Shown: one piece after another, positions 1 to 8,137 of the stretch | How positions within the stretch are numbered: position 1 is the stretch's first letter | Layout: each line of letters begins with the position of its first letter | Source: Paludibacteraceae bacterium | GTDB lineage: Bacteria; Bacteroidota; Bacteroidia; Bacteroidales; Paludibacteraceae | DNA length: 50,445 nt | Direction of reading: 5' to 3' | NCBI GenBank assembly: GCA_905235505.1 | Contig: CAJOMJ010000006.1 | Location: 1-50,445, forward strand | Translations under genes and position numbers: made by a program | The notes under the pieces: generated by a model | Databases searched by the model: none | What the model was told of the DNA's origin: nothing | Seen by the model: the letters and a program-made list of their open reading frames with translations, nothing else

Positions 1-1
1 G

Positions 2-67
2 AATGGCAAGCTGGTGCGCTACCTGTGGGATTACATAAGGATAAAGATAGGTGAAAAGGGTGCATAG
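2..67 (+). CDS. C-terminal end of an unidentified protein (partial)
   Basis: An open frame enters from the left edge and stops with TAG at 65-67. The last 21 residues include LVRYLWDYIRIKIGEKGA, which are basic and carry no motif I can assign. The frame could be chance, but its codon use looks normal and the next gene begins only 145 bases further on the same strand. The product is unknown. Confidence 0.4.
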   Translation, partial: NGKLVRYLWDYIRIKIGEKGA

Positions 68-79
68 CGATGGCTTCTG

Positions 80-120
80 AAACCGAGCAGAAACCGAGCA
101 GGAACCGAGCAGAAACCGAG
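80..120. repeat. 11-bp tandem repeat, 3.7 copies
   Basis: The unit AAACCGAGCAG occurs at 80-90, 91-101, 102-112 (first base G) and partly at 113-120. It lies between the end of the first gene and the start of the large secreted protein gene. No function is visible; the copies are nearly identical, so the array is probably recent or still slipping. Confidence 0.85.
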
Positions 121-211
121 ACACTCGGCGGACAGATAGCAGCAGAGAAAGAGAAAATATTGATCATCTGAAAATTATATAAACATAAAATACAGTAACA
201 CTGAGAATATT

Positions 212-3200
212 ATGAAAAACAGTTTTCTAAGGTATTATATAGTTCTTGCACTTGCAATGATTGTGAGTGTGGGAGAAGTGTGGGGAGGATATAACTGGTA
301 TGGCAATGTATTCTTCCGTGCACCAGATAATTGGGATCTAAGTACAAATTCACATGTTCAAATAGGTCTCGCCCAATCAACATCAACATCTGATGAAACT
401 TATGTGTATATTATTGGAGAAATGACGCGTGTTGGCTCAACCCGTCTTTACTATATGTGGGCAACAGCTGATCATAGTAGTTGGGGAGCATCAGAATATG
501 TGGTTTTTATTGCTAATTCATCCAATTGGAACTCTGCTAATTTTAAAATTAATGGATGTACTCATTATACTACACCTGTGAACTACGGTTTTGCTAATAG
601 TGAGAATCCATATCTATACAACCCTACAACCGAAAGTAATGGCGCAAGCGTTACAGGGTCTTATAGTTCAACAGGCTCTTCATACGATAATAGACGAGAT
701 AATTTATTGAAGAAAGCTCAAAATGTCAACTTATACACTAATGGTAATTCTTCAAGAACAGGTGGAAGTGTACGAATAGACGGAATAGATATAACGAGTA
801 ACACGACAACAGCATCAAGCAATACTACGAATGGTACAAGCACGTCAGTTTCATATCGTTCGGCTATTAGTACGACTGTTACTTTAAAAGCGACTCCTTC
901 TACAGGCTATGATTTTGAAGGTTGGTACAGCGTAGCATCCGGCGGAACTGCAGTCAGCACCTCTACAACATATAGTTACACATGTACAAGTGAAAGAACA
1001 CTTTATGCGCGCTTCAAAGCAAAATCATTCTCTATTACTTACAAAGACCAGGGCAATGTAGCATTTTCGGGTGTTCATGGGTCGGGTTATCCTACTACTC
1101 ATACTTATGGCACTGCAACAACACTCGTTAACCCTACAAAGACCGGCTATAAATTCATGGGTTGGTACACAAATTCTGATTGTTCAGGCATTGCTGTAAC
1201 AACATTAGGGGCAACAGCATATACGAGCAATATTACGCTATATGCCAAGTGGGCAGAAACGACAATCAGTGCTACTATTACTCCGACACAGATCACTGCC
1301 AACCAATCAGTTGCTTTTACCTTTAATATAACATTCAACAACTGGGTATCAGGGCAATATTATACAATAGGCAACCCTGCAGGTGGTTTTTATAATGGGG
1401 TTAATGCTGTTACAAGCAATAGTGTTGAGTACACAACAGCTACCGGTTCTTACGCACTTGGAACATTAACCTTTAGAATCAGATTATATTCTTCTTCCAG
1501 TGCTTCGGATGCCACATTACTGAAAGAAGTAGTATTGACAGTAGAATCGGTTGGAGCAACATACACCATAAGTACAGCAGTTGCATCGGGTCAGTCGGCA
1601 TGGGGGAGTGTAACTCCTGCGAGTGTATCGGCTTCGAGCACTGCATGGAGTGAGAACATAACAGCCACTCCGTCAGCTGCTAACGGTTTTGGCTTTGATT
1701 ATTGGACAGCCACTACGGGAGTTACAATGGAGGGGGCTAATGACGGAAGATCCAGCAATAATCCGTTAAAAGTAGAAGCGACTCAAGCAGGCACAGTGAC
1801 AGCACATTTTAAGGAGAACACATATTCTGTTGCGACTGCAGTGAATAATGCGTCTTACGGCACAGTAACTGCCGGACCTATTTCATGCAAACCTATAACC
1901 CCCTCTGCAGAGATTACCGCTACTCCAGCAGAAGGTTGCATATTTACAGGGTGGACAAAGACAGATGACAATGTAAGTTATGCGAGCACATATACATCTT
2001 CTTCTAACCCGGTAAAGATAAATGCGAAAGCCAGCGGTAAGACACTGACTGCTAATTTCGGTGTGGCTCCTGTTACAGGTTTTGCATACGGATATGAAGC
2101 AGACAATAGAAACTCGTGGCAACAGCCAATAAGTGGTGATGGTACCATGGCGAATCCATATCAAGTTTATAAAACAAAGAATCTCAAACTACGGGTAACA
2201 GGAGTAACCACAACTGCATCTGATAACAGTTGCATAATGGTAAAATATGGGTCAGACACAGAACAAGCATATAGCGGCAATGGAAAGGTTATAGAGTGCA
2301 ACACAACCGGTAATTTCACTATATCTGTAAAGGTCTATAATAAGAAAGGCTCTACAGAGGGCAGTGCAACCACTAAGACGATATACTACACCGTCATAGA
2401 GGCACCTACTGCCACAATTACGTGTAGTGCAAGTACATTGTCTGTGATTAAAGGTACTAACATAACAATGACAGCAACATTATCAAGTGCTGTTAATGAA
2501 ACGAATCCTTACAAATTTTACTTTAAGTCTCCGAATGGAGATTGGAGTGACACAGGTTGTACAGATTATAAGTCTGCAAATACTCACAATTACACTCCTT
2601 CAATAAGAGGAATGTATCAATACTATGCATTTATCAAAGACGCCTACAATAACATTTGGCAAACAAACACTATCAGTGTAGATGTTTATGAGCAATATAC
2701 GGTGACATTTAACCCCAACACAGGAACTTGTGGTACACCGTCAAATACAGTATATTCGAACGGCACTTATGGTGATTTGCCTGAAGCTTCAAAGTCAGGG
2801 TACGTATTCAAAGGTTGGTACACTGCTGCATCTGGTGGCACAAAGGTAGAATCTACAACATCGGTTACTACATACAGCGATCATAGTATCTTTGCCCAAT
2901 ACGAACAGATATATACAGTAACCATAGAGTACAAGAGTGGTGATGTGACCATCGCATCGAAGACCATGGTTAATGCTTCAGAATCTGTTTTGTCGGGTGC
3001 AATATCTGCGCCGGAAATAATAGGTTATACTTTCTCCACATGGAGTGAAACATCGGGGGTAACCTATTCAAGCGCCCGCACCAATGCAGGCAATAGTATC
3101 AATGCTACCATACCTGCAACAATAACAGCCGAATACACGGAGCGACCCGCAGTATATTTCCGAAACACACTTAACTGGAATGAAGTGTATGTGACTTATG

Positions 3201-6200
3201 ATTCATATTGGGACGCAGGAGGCAAAGGTTCGGGCAATAATGGGAGAACCTACCATAAAATGACCCGTTTGGATGAGAACAGCGATATTTGGTACGACTA
3301 TATTCCTGCCTCTCTGACGAATAGTAATTATGCCAACTGGAAAGGTCAGATTACTTTTAATGACAGACAACTTGGAACTCTTAATACCGGAAATTATAAT
3401 AATTTCTCATCGGGTAGGGCGTCTTACCGTGCTGATTTTGACCCTAAGACCACATTGTTTGTACCTCTAAACAGTAAAAGTAGTGATAATAACGGATGCG
3501 CCTACTATAGTAATGGTTATTGGATGAAATACAACTCCACATCTTCGGGCTATACTCTTAAAGTTTGGACGGTAGTAAGTGGAAGCGGTACAGAAGTGGC
3601 CGCGCAGGAATTCACTGCATTATCCGCCGGAGGCAACACTTTTACTGCTATAGTGAATCTGCCTACAGGGTCATACACTTATGGATTCAAGGCAGTGAAA
3701 GACTATTTGAAGAACACGAATGCTCTTTACTATAGCAACAACGGAACCATGACAAAAACCAATAATGGTCCTTGGGAAATATATGACGATGTAAGTAATA
3801 ACTGCGGAATCACCACTACAGCAGCCGGTGATTATATATTTACGTTAACTTGTGGTGACGGCAGAATGAAGGTTTCAGTTGAATATCCTGTTTCTGTTAA
3901 TGACTACCGTGTTGTGTACATACAATCGGGTGCCGTATCTCATGCCAAGCCGTCAGGAATAATAAGAAATAATCCAGGAAGCACTGATATAGTATCTTTC
4001 TTTATCAACAAGGCAGCGGGTGCAACCTCAACAATGAAGATACAAAAATGCACCAGCATAAGCGGCAGTAAGGTTACCTGGACAGATGTGTCTGGTGGTA
4101 CTATCAACTTGAGTAGTATTTCTGAATCGGGAGTATATAATTTTGCCATTACGCAACCTGCATCAGGAACTCCAACCGGTGCATACAAAGAGCCGTATTC
4201 GGGAGAGTACTACATCCGCACATCATGTTCTGATGGAGGTTGGAATGCATATAGGGACTATGAAGACAACTTAATGACATATTCCGAGTATTCGCTTACT
4301 CATGGTGGATACACTCATTACTATATGAAATATGCAGCTGTAGGCACAGATGTCTCCTATACGATAGCAAATGACTATAGTCCGTGTATTTCTGATACGC
4401 TTTACGGGGATACCTATACCAATGATGCACTCAATCTTCCGGCTACCGGCAGTGTGCGTTTCACTTGGAATGAAACCAACAATGCTCTTGAGCGTGCATA
4501 CCTGAGTGGCTCTACATATGAGAGTGACTACTTTCTTGTACTTCGCGGTAATGAATCAAACAAGTTGTACACCGCAGCAACCGGAAGTACGGTAAAGACA
4601 ACAAATGGCACAGGGAACTGGGCATTATTCAGTGATAACCAGAACTGGGTATATCAAGCGGATGTATATGCTGAACATGATACGTATATCAAGTTGACAG
4701 CTAAATACAATAATAAGATTCAGTACTTCAAAGGCAGCGAACCCGAAAATAACTTTGGCGATTCATACACAGAACTTTTAGTAGGAGGCAATGAAGGTAC
4801 CCGCTATCACATCAGAGTGGTATATGACTTCAAGACAAACAGACTTGTTGCCGGTTGGATACCAGATGATGATGCCATTATAAGTACAGACATTGATCTT
4901 GATGCCTCTCTGTTGTTTATAAGGAATGGAAATGAGGCAGCAAAGCAGTTAAAATTGAGTAATAGTAATATTACTGTAAGTGATGTGACGCATGTATATG
5001 TAGTTCTTCAAGTGACCGAGAGCAATTGGAATTCCAGCGGTGGATTCTTCTGGTTCTCACTTCCATATGAGTGTAAGATAAGTGATATTTTCGGTATGGG
5101 AGAATATGGAAGCGATAAAGATTGGGTGATTCAGCGTTATCGTGGAGACTTAAGAGCAGAGCAAGGTTGGTGGAAAGATACTCCTACATTTTGGCGTAAT
5201 CTCAAAAAGACTGCAACTCTTGAGGCAAACAGGGGATATGTGCTCTATCTTGCCAACAAACCTGAATTTAAATACGGATCAACTACAGCATCATTGTATT
5301 TTCCATCGAAAGAAGGACAGACATTCAACTTTACACAGAGAGAAGTGACGACCACCCTCCCGTATAATGAGTGTACTATATGTCGAGATTGTGATAATCA
5401 CGCAGGTGATCCTAATTATGATCGTCGTGCAGAAGACAGTCATTGGTATATAGCCGGTGTTCCGACCTTCCAAAGTTGCACAATAAAAACAGTTACTCCT
5501 CATGAGAATCTGAGCAGTACTAATCTCAAAGATAAAACACCGCTGTATTTTTATGAGTGGAACTGGAGTAGTGGAGCAGGCAGTAGTGCAAACTATACAG
5601 CAAGAACCACATCAGGTACTACTTTTAAGTCAACACACTCATATATGTTCCAGTTTGCGGGCAGTCTGACATGGCAAGCGGCAACAAGTGCTGCACCTGC
5701 AGGCATAATAGCACATCGACAGAATGAAGAAGAGAGTTTCACAGAGATGAGTATTTCATTAGAAAGAGACGAAGAAGAATTAGATCATACTTATGTTACG
5801 TTTGTTGAAGGGGCAACAGAAGAATATGATCTGGGTGCAGACCTGAGTAAGATAGTGAATGAAGGCTCTCAAATATACAGTTTTGCAGGTCAGCATATCC
5901 TTGCAGCAAATGTGTTACCACATTCAACCACAGAAGTGCCGTTGGGTATAGTGTTCGCAGAAACAGGTCAGTATGCTATTTCAATGCCGCAAGGTATGCC
6001 TGCAGGCAAGCAGATAAGTGTATATGACAATGTAGAGGACAGAGAATTCAGTATGGAGAATGCGGTGACAATATATGCAGATAGTGCACACACGTCTGCA
6101 GGTCGTTATTTCTTAAGAATACAGGAGAAACAAGATCATCCCACCTCTGTCGGCAATGCGACACCAAGCAGTCTGTCTGTCACGGTTTCAGGCGGGAGAC

Positions 6201-6367
6201 TGTTTGTGGAGGGTCTTAGTGAGAAGACCGATGTTATGCTCTATGACATGACCGGCAGATTGATGTTTACCGCCTCTGTTGTTCCGGGTGAGGGTATCAT
6301 GGCCCCGCAGCAAGGTATCTACCTGCTCCGCATAGCAGACCAGACCCTGAAAATCAACGTGAGATAG
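212..6367 (+). CDS. Giant secreted protein with InlB-type repeats and type IX sorting-like tail
   Basis: The 2051-residue product begins with a signal peptide (residues 1 to about 25, hydrophobic core IVLALAMIVSV). InlB B-repeats (Listeria-Bacteroides repeats) with the GY.F.GWY...G signature are seen at about residues 225-268, 273-347 and 830-895, and more divergent repeats of the same kind at about 450-620 and 897-970. The middle, from about residue 980, is Tyr/Asn/Ser/Thr-rich and I recognise no enzyme motif. The last 70 residues (VMLYDMTGRLMF, then QQGIYLLRIADQTLKINVR) match the Por/type IX C-terminal sorting pattern, so the protein is probably exported across the outer membrane and surface-attached or released. 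Such repeats usually serve as spacers or adhesion modules. It is monocistronic: a palindromic repeat follows ten bases after the stop. I found no clear TAnnTTTG promoter upstream. The exact role is unknown; an adhesin or glycan-binding function is only inference. Confidence 0.9.
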   Translation: MKNSFLRYYIVLALAMIVSVGEVWGGYNWYGNVFFRAPDNWDLSTNSHVQIGLAQSTSTSDETYVYIIGEMTRVGSTRLYYMWATADHSSWGASEYVVFIANSSNWNSANFKINGCTHYTTPVNYGFANSENPYLYNPTTESNGASVTGSYSSTGSSYDNRRDNLLKKAQNVNLYTNGNSSRTGGSVRIDGIDITSNTTTASSNTTNGTSTSVSYRSAISTTVTLKATPSTGYDFEGWYSVASGGTAVSTSTTYSYTCTSERTLYARFKAKSFSITYKDQGNVAFSGVHGSGYPTTHTYGTATTLVNPTKTGYKFMGWYTNSDCSGIAVTTLGATAYTSNITLYAKWAETTISATITPTQITANQSVAFTFNITFNNWVSGQYYTIGNPAGGFYNGVNAVTSNSVEYTTATGSYALGTLTFRIRLYSSSSASDATLLKEVVLTVESVGATYTISTAVASGQSAWGSVTPASVSASSTAWSENITATPSAANGFGFDYWTATTGVTMEGANDGRSSNNPLKVEATQAGTVTAHFKENTYSVATAVNNASYGTVTAGPISCKPITPSAEITATPAEGCIFTGWTKTDDNVSYASTYTSSSNPVKINAKASGKTLTANFGVAPVTGFAYGYEADNRNSWQQPISGDGTMANPYQVYKTKNLKLRVTGVTTTASDNSCIMVKYGSDTEQAYSGNGKVIECNTTGNFTISVKVYNKKGSTEGSATTKTIYYTVIEAPTATITCSASTLSVIKGTNITMTATLSSAVNETNPYKFYFKSPNGDWSDTGCTDYKSANTHNYTPSIRGMYQYYAFIKDAYNNIWQTNTISVDVYEQYTVTFNPNTGTCGTPSNTVYSNGTYGDLPEASKSGYVFKGWYTAASGGTKVESTTSVTTYSDHSIFAQYEQIYTVTIEYKSGDVTIASKTMVNASESVLSGAISAPEIIGYTFSTWSETSGVTYSSARTNAGNSINATIPATITAEYTERPAVYFRNTLNWNEVYVTYDSYWDAGGKGSGNNGRTYHKMTRLDENSDIWYDYIPASLTNSNYANWKGQITFNDRQLGTLNTGNYNNFSSGRASYRADFDPKTTLFVPLNSKSSDNNGCAYYSNGYWMKYNSTSSGYTLKVWTVVSGSGTEVAAQEFTALSAGGNTFTAIVNLPTGSYTYGFKAVKDYLKNTNALYYSNNGTMTKTNNGPWEIYDDVSNNCGITTTAAGDYIFTLTCGDGRMKVSVEYPVSVNDYRVVYIQSGAVSHAKPSGIIRNNPGSTDIVSFFINKAAGATSTMKIQKCTSISGSKVTWTDVSGGTINLSSISESGVYNFAITQPASGTPTGAYKEPYSGEYYIRTSCSDGGWNAYRDYEDNLMTYSEYSLTHGGYTHYYMKYAAVGTDVSYTIANDYSPCISDTLYGDTYTNDALNLPATGSVRFTWNETNNALERAYLSGSTYESDYFLVLRGNESNKLYTAATGSTVKTTNGTGNWALFSDNQNWVYQADVYAEHDTYIKLTAKYNNKIQYFKGSEPENNFGDSYTELLVGGNEGTRYHIRVVYDFKTNRLVAGWIPDDDAIISTDIDLDASLLFIRNGNEAAKQLKLSNSNITVSDVTHVYVVLQVTESNWNSSGGFFWFSLPYECKISDIFGMGEYGSDKDWVIQRYRGDLRAEQGWWKDTPTFWRNLKKTATLEANRGYVLYLANKPEFKYGSTTASLYFPSKEGQTFNFTQREVTTTLPYNECTICRDCDNHAGDPNYDRRAEDSHWYIAGVPTFQSCTIKTVTPHENLSSTNLKDKTPLYFYEWNWSSGAGSSANYTARTTSGTTFKSTHSYMFQFAGSLTWQAATSAAPAGIIAHRQNEEESFTEMSISLERDEEELDHTYVTFVEGATEEYDLGADLSKIVNEGSQIYSFAGQHILAANVLPHSTTEVPLGIVFAETGQYAISMPQGMPAGKQISVYDNVEDREFSMENAVTIYADSAHTSAGRYFLRIQEKQDHPTSVGNATPSSLSVTVSGGRLFVEGLSEKTDVMLYDMTGRLMFTASVVPGEGIMAPQQGIYLLRIADQTLKINVR

Positions 6368-6375
6368 GACATGGT

Positions 6376-6404
6376 GGGAGACGTGACAGTGTCACGTCTC
6401 TACG
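6376..6404. repeat. Intergenic palindrome, core type A
   Basis: Arms GAGACGTGACA (6378-6388) and TGTCACGTCTC (6390-6400) are perfect complements around one base and are followed by TAC. The same motif recurs near 33.5, 35.9 and 49.2 kb. It begins 10 bases after the stop of the large secreted protein gene, so its transcript would carry this hairpin at its 3' end, but no T-run follows it. Confidence 0.9.
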
Positions 6405-6458
6405 AGGGTGTTTCGGCGTCTCGGGAAATCGAACGTTTCAGGGATGGCGTGGGGGATG

Positions 6459-6482
6459 AGAGACATTTAGTCAAATGTCTCT
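6459..6482. repeat. Intergenic palindrome, core type B
   Basis: Arms AGAGACATTT (6459-6468) and AAATGTCTCT (6473-6482) surround the loop AGTC. It has the same outer GAGAC/GTCTC ends as the type A palindromes but a different core. Matching type B copies lie at 33471-33497 and 49240-49263. Confidence 0.9.
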
Positions 6483-6486
6483 ACAA

Positions 6487-6543
6487 GTATAATTAAGACG
6501 TGACGTAGGTATAATTGAGATGTGACAGTGTCGCGTTTCTACG
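6487..6543. repeat. 18-bp direct repeat plus degenerate type A palindrome
   Basis: Two copies of an 18-base segment (GTATAATT followed by AAGACGTGAC or GAGATGTGAC) lie at 6487-6504 and 6509-6526, offset by 22 bases. The second runs into a decayed type A palindrome (GAGATGTGACA paired with TGTCGCGTTTC, 6517-6538). The sequence looks like nested, decaying copies of the repeat family. Confidence 0.75.
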
Positions 6544-6574
6544 TGCTGATTACAACTCTGCAGAAAGTAGTTGC

Positions 6575-8137
6575 TCACCCTATGGCAAACAATGCTTGAT
6601 TGAACTGTTCTGTACTCAGGTCGCTGCGGTTCTTCACGCGTGTCTTGTATGTATATACCGTGTTTACAGAATAGTCTAATATCTGGGCAATCTTCTCGCT
6701 GTCACTCACTCCGAGCCGTATAAGTGCAAAGATTCTCAGCTCAGGGCTCAATAGCTCTCCCTGCTGAGGCAGTAGCGGCTCGTCTTTTCTTAGCAGGGTA
6801 TTGAACTGCTCCACGAACCCCGGGAAGATACGCAGAATCATCTCGTCCAACTGCTTGTAGAACACTTTCCTCGTGCGTGTTGCGTTATATTGCGGCGGTA
6901 TGGTAAGCAACTCTTCAGTGCGATGTTCCTGTGCACGACGCTTGACAAACCTCTGGTATTGCGCAAATTGGTTCAGAGTCTCTGTCTGATTGCAGAGGAA
7001 GGTAGATATATACTCTTCTTTTATCTTGTTTGCCTCCTCTAATTTCTGGTTTATCTGCTGTATGGTGTTGTGTGCTTTTTGTACTGCCTTTACACGGTTA
7101 TATACCACTATCAGCATACCCAGCAGAACCAACAGCAGAACATAGGTGGCGATACTGAGCATACTTATCCGCTTGTTCTGCTTCTCCAACTGCAGCACCT
7201 GCTCATGCTCTATGATAGGCAGTATCTGACCTATCTCCAACTGTCTGTGGCGGGCATTATAGAACTTGGCATCGTCAAGAGCGACACGAATATATCTCAC
7301 CGCTCTTTCTGTTTCCCCCTGATTATACAGTGTCATTGCCACGTTTCTCAGTGCCACAGCCTCTTTGGTGGAGTTCTTTATGTCGGAGATGGCTGCCAGG
7401 ATATTGTAGTGCAGGCTCTGCTCGATGTTGCCCATTGTATAGTAAATATAGCCGATAGAAGAGTAGGAGATAGCCTTCTCGTGCTCCGATATATTCTCTG
7501 CCTTCAGTTGCAGCAGAAAGCGCTCAAGACTTCTCGTGTAGTTCTGTTGCTTCATGTCGCGCACTGCCATCTCATACCAGTATCTGACCGTGTCTTGCGG
7601 CGAGAGCAGTTGCAGAGCCTTGTCGGAGTAGGTGTTGCCCCGGTTTATATATTCATAGTAGAGGTCAGAGCGGTTGTAGTCGGCAAGGTCGTAGAGAAGT
7701 CGGGCATAAGTGGAGAAGTATCTTATCTGCACAGCCGTGTCTGCCCCCGCAATGTCTATACTCTGAAACAGGTCTGCACTCTCTTTGAACAAGCCTGCGG
7801 AGAGATAGGCGAAGCCCTTGTCTATCTGTGCCTCCACCATCCGGTTGCTGTCAGTACCCGCCATTGCGGCATCAAGCAGACGGTCAACATACAGGTGTGC
7901 CGAGTCGTAGTTATAAGAGGCATATTCGTCAAACAACATGCTCAGACGTTCATACTGCGACAGATTGCTGTCTGTCTGTATTCTGCATATACGCTCCGCT
8001 TTCTGCCTGTCGTAATACTCCCGCTGATTCAGATAGTAGTCGAGCGAATCAAGGTCTTCTGTGCTGATAGCCATTGCACTATATTGAAACCCGAAGGCAA
8101 CCAAGCACAGGCAAAGTGTAAAGAGATGTGTTTTCAT
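6575..8137 (-). CDS. Membrane-bound TPR regulator with C-terminal LuxR-like HTH (DUF6377-like)
   Basis: This is a 520-residue sensor-regulator. It has a signal peptide (about 1-23), a helical TPR-like region (about 30-310) expected in the periplasm, one membrane helix (about 325-347, ATYVLLLVLLGMLIVVY), a cytoplasmic coiled coil, and a C-terminal helix-turn-helix (about 465-510, LGVSDSEKIAQILDYSVNTVYTYK). The layout matches the Bacteroidetes TPR/HTH family that carries DUF6377. The start was set at ATG 8137 because it overlaps the stop of the upstream GH87-like gene as ATGA; an ATG six bases upstream (8143) is possible. It probably senses a signal in the periplasm and acts on DNA while anchored in the membrane, and by position it should control this PUL. 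The coupling to the enzyme gene would keep the two proteins in a fixed ratio. The ligand is unknown. Confidence 0.85.
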   Translation of the reverse strand: MKTHLFTLCLCLVAFGFQYSAMAISTEDLDSLDYYLNQREYYDRQKAERICRIQTDSNLSQYERLSMLFDEYASYNYDSAHLYVDRLLDAAMAGTDSNRMVEAQIDKGFAYLSAGLFKESADLFQSIDIAGADTAVQIRYFSTYARLLYDLADYNRSDLYYEYINRGNTYSDKALQLLSPQDTVRYWYEMAVRDMKQQNYTRSLERFLLQLKAENISEHEKAISYSSIGYIYYTMGNIEQSLHYNILAAISDIKNSTKEAVALRNVAMTLYNQGETERAVRYIRVALDDAKFYNARHRQLEIGQILPIIEHEQVLQLEKQNKRISMLSIATYVLLLVLLGMLIVVYNRVKAVQKAHNTIQQINQKLEEANKIKEEYISTFLCNQTETLNQFAQYQRFVKRRAQEHRTEELLTIPPQYNATRTRKVFYKQLDEMILRIFPGFVEQFNTLLRKDEPLLPQQGELLSPELRIFALIRLGVSDSEKIAQILDYSVNTVYTYKTRVKNRSDLSTEQFNQALFAIG

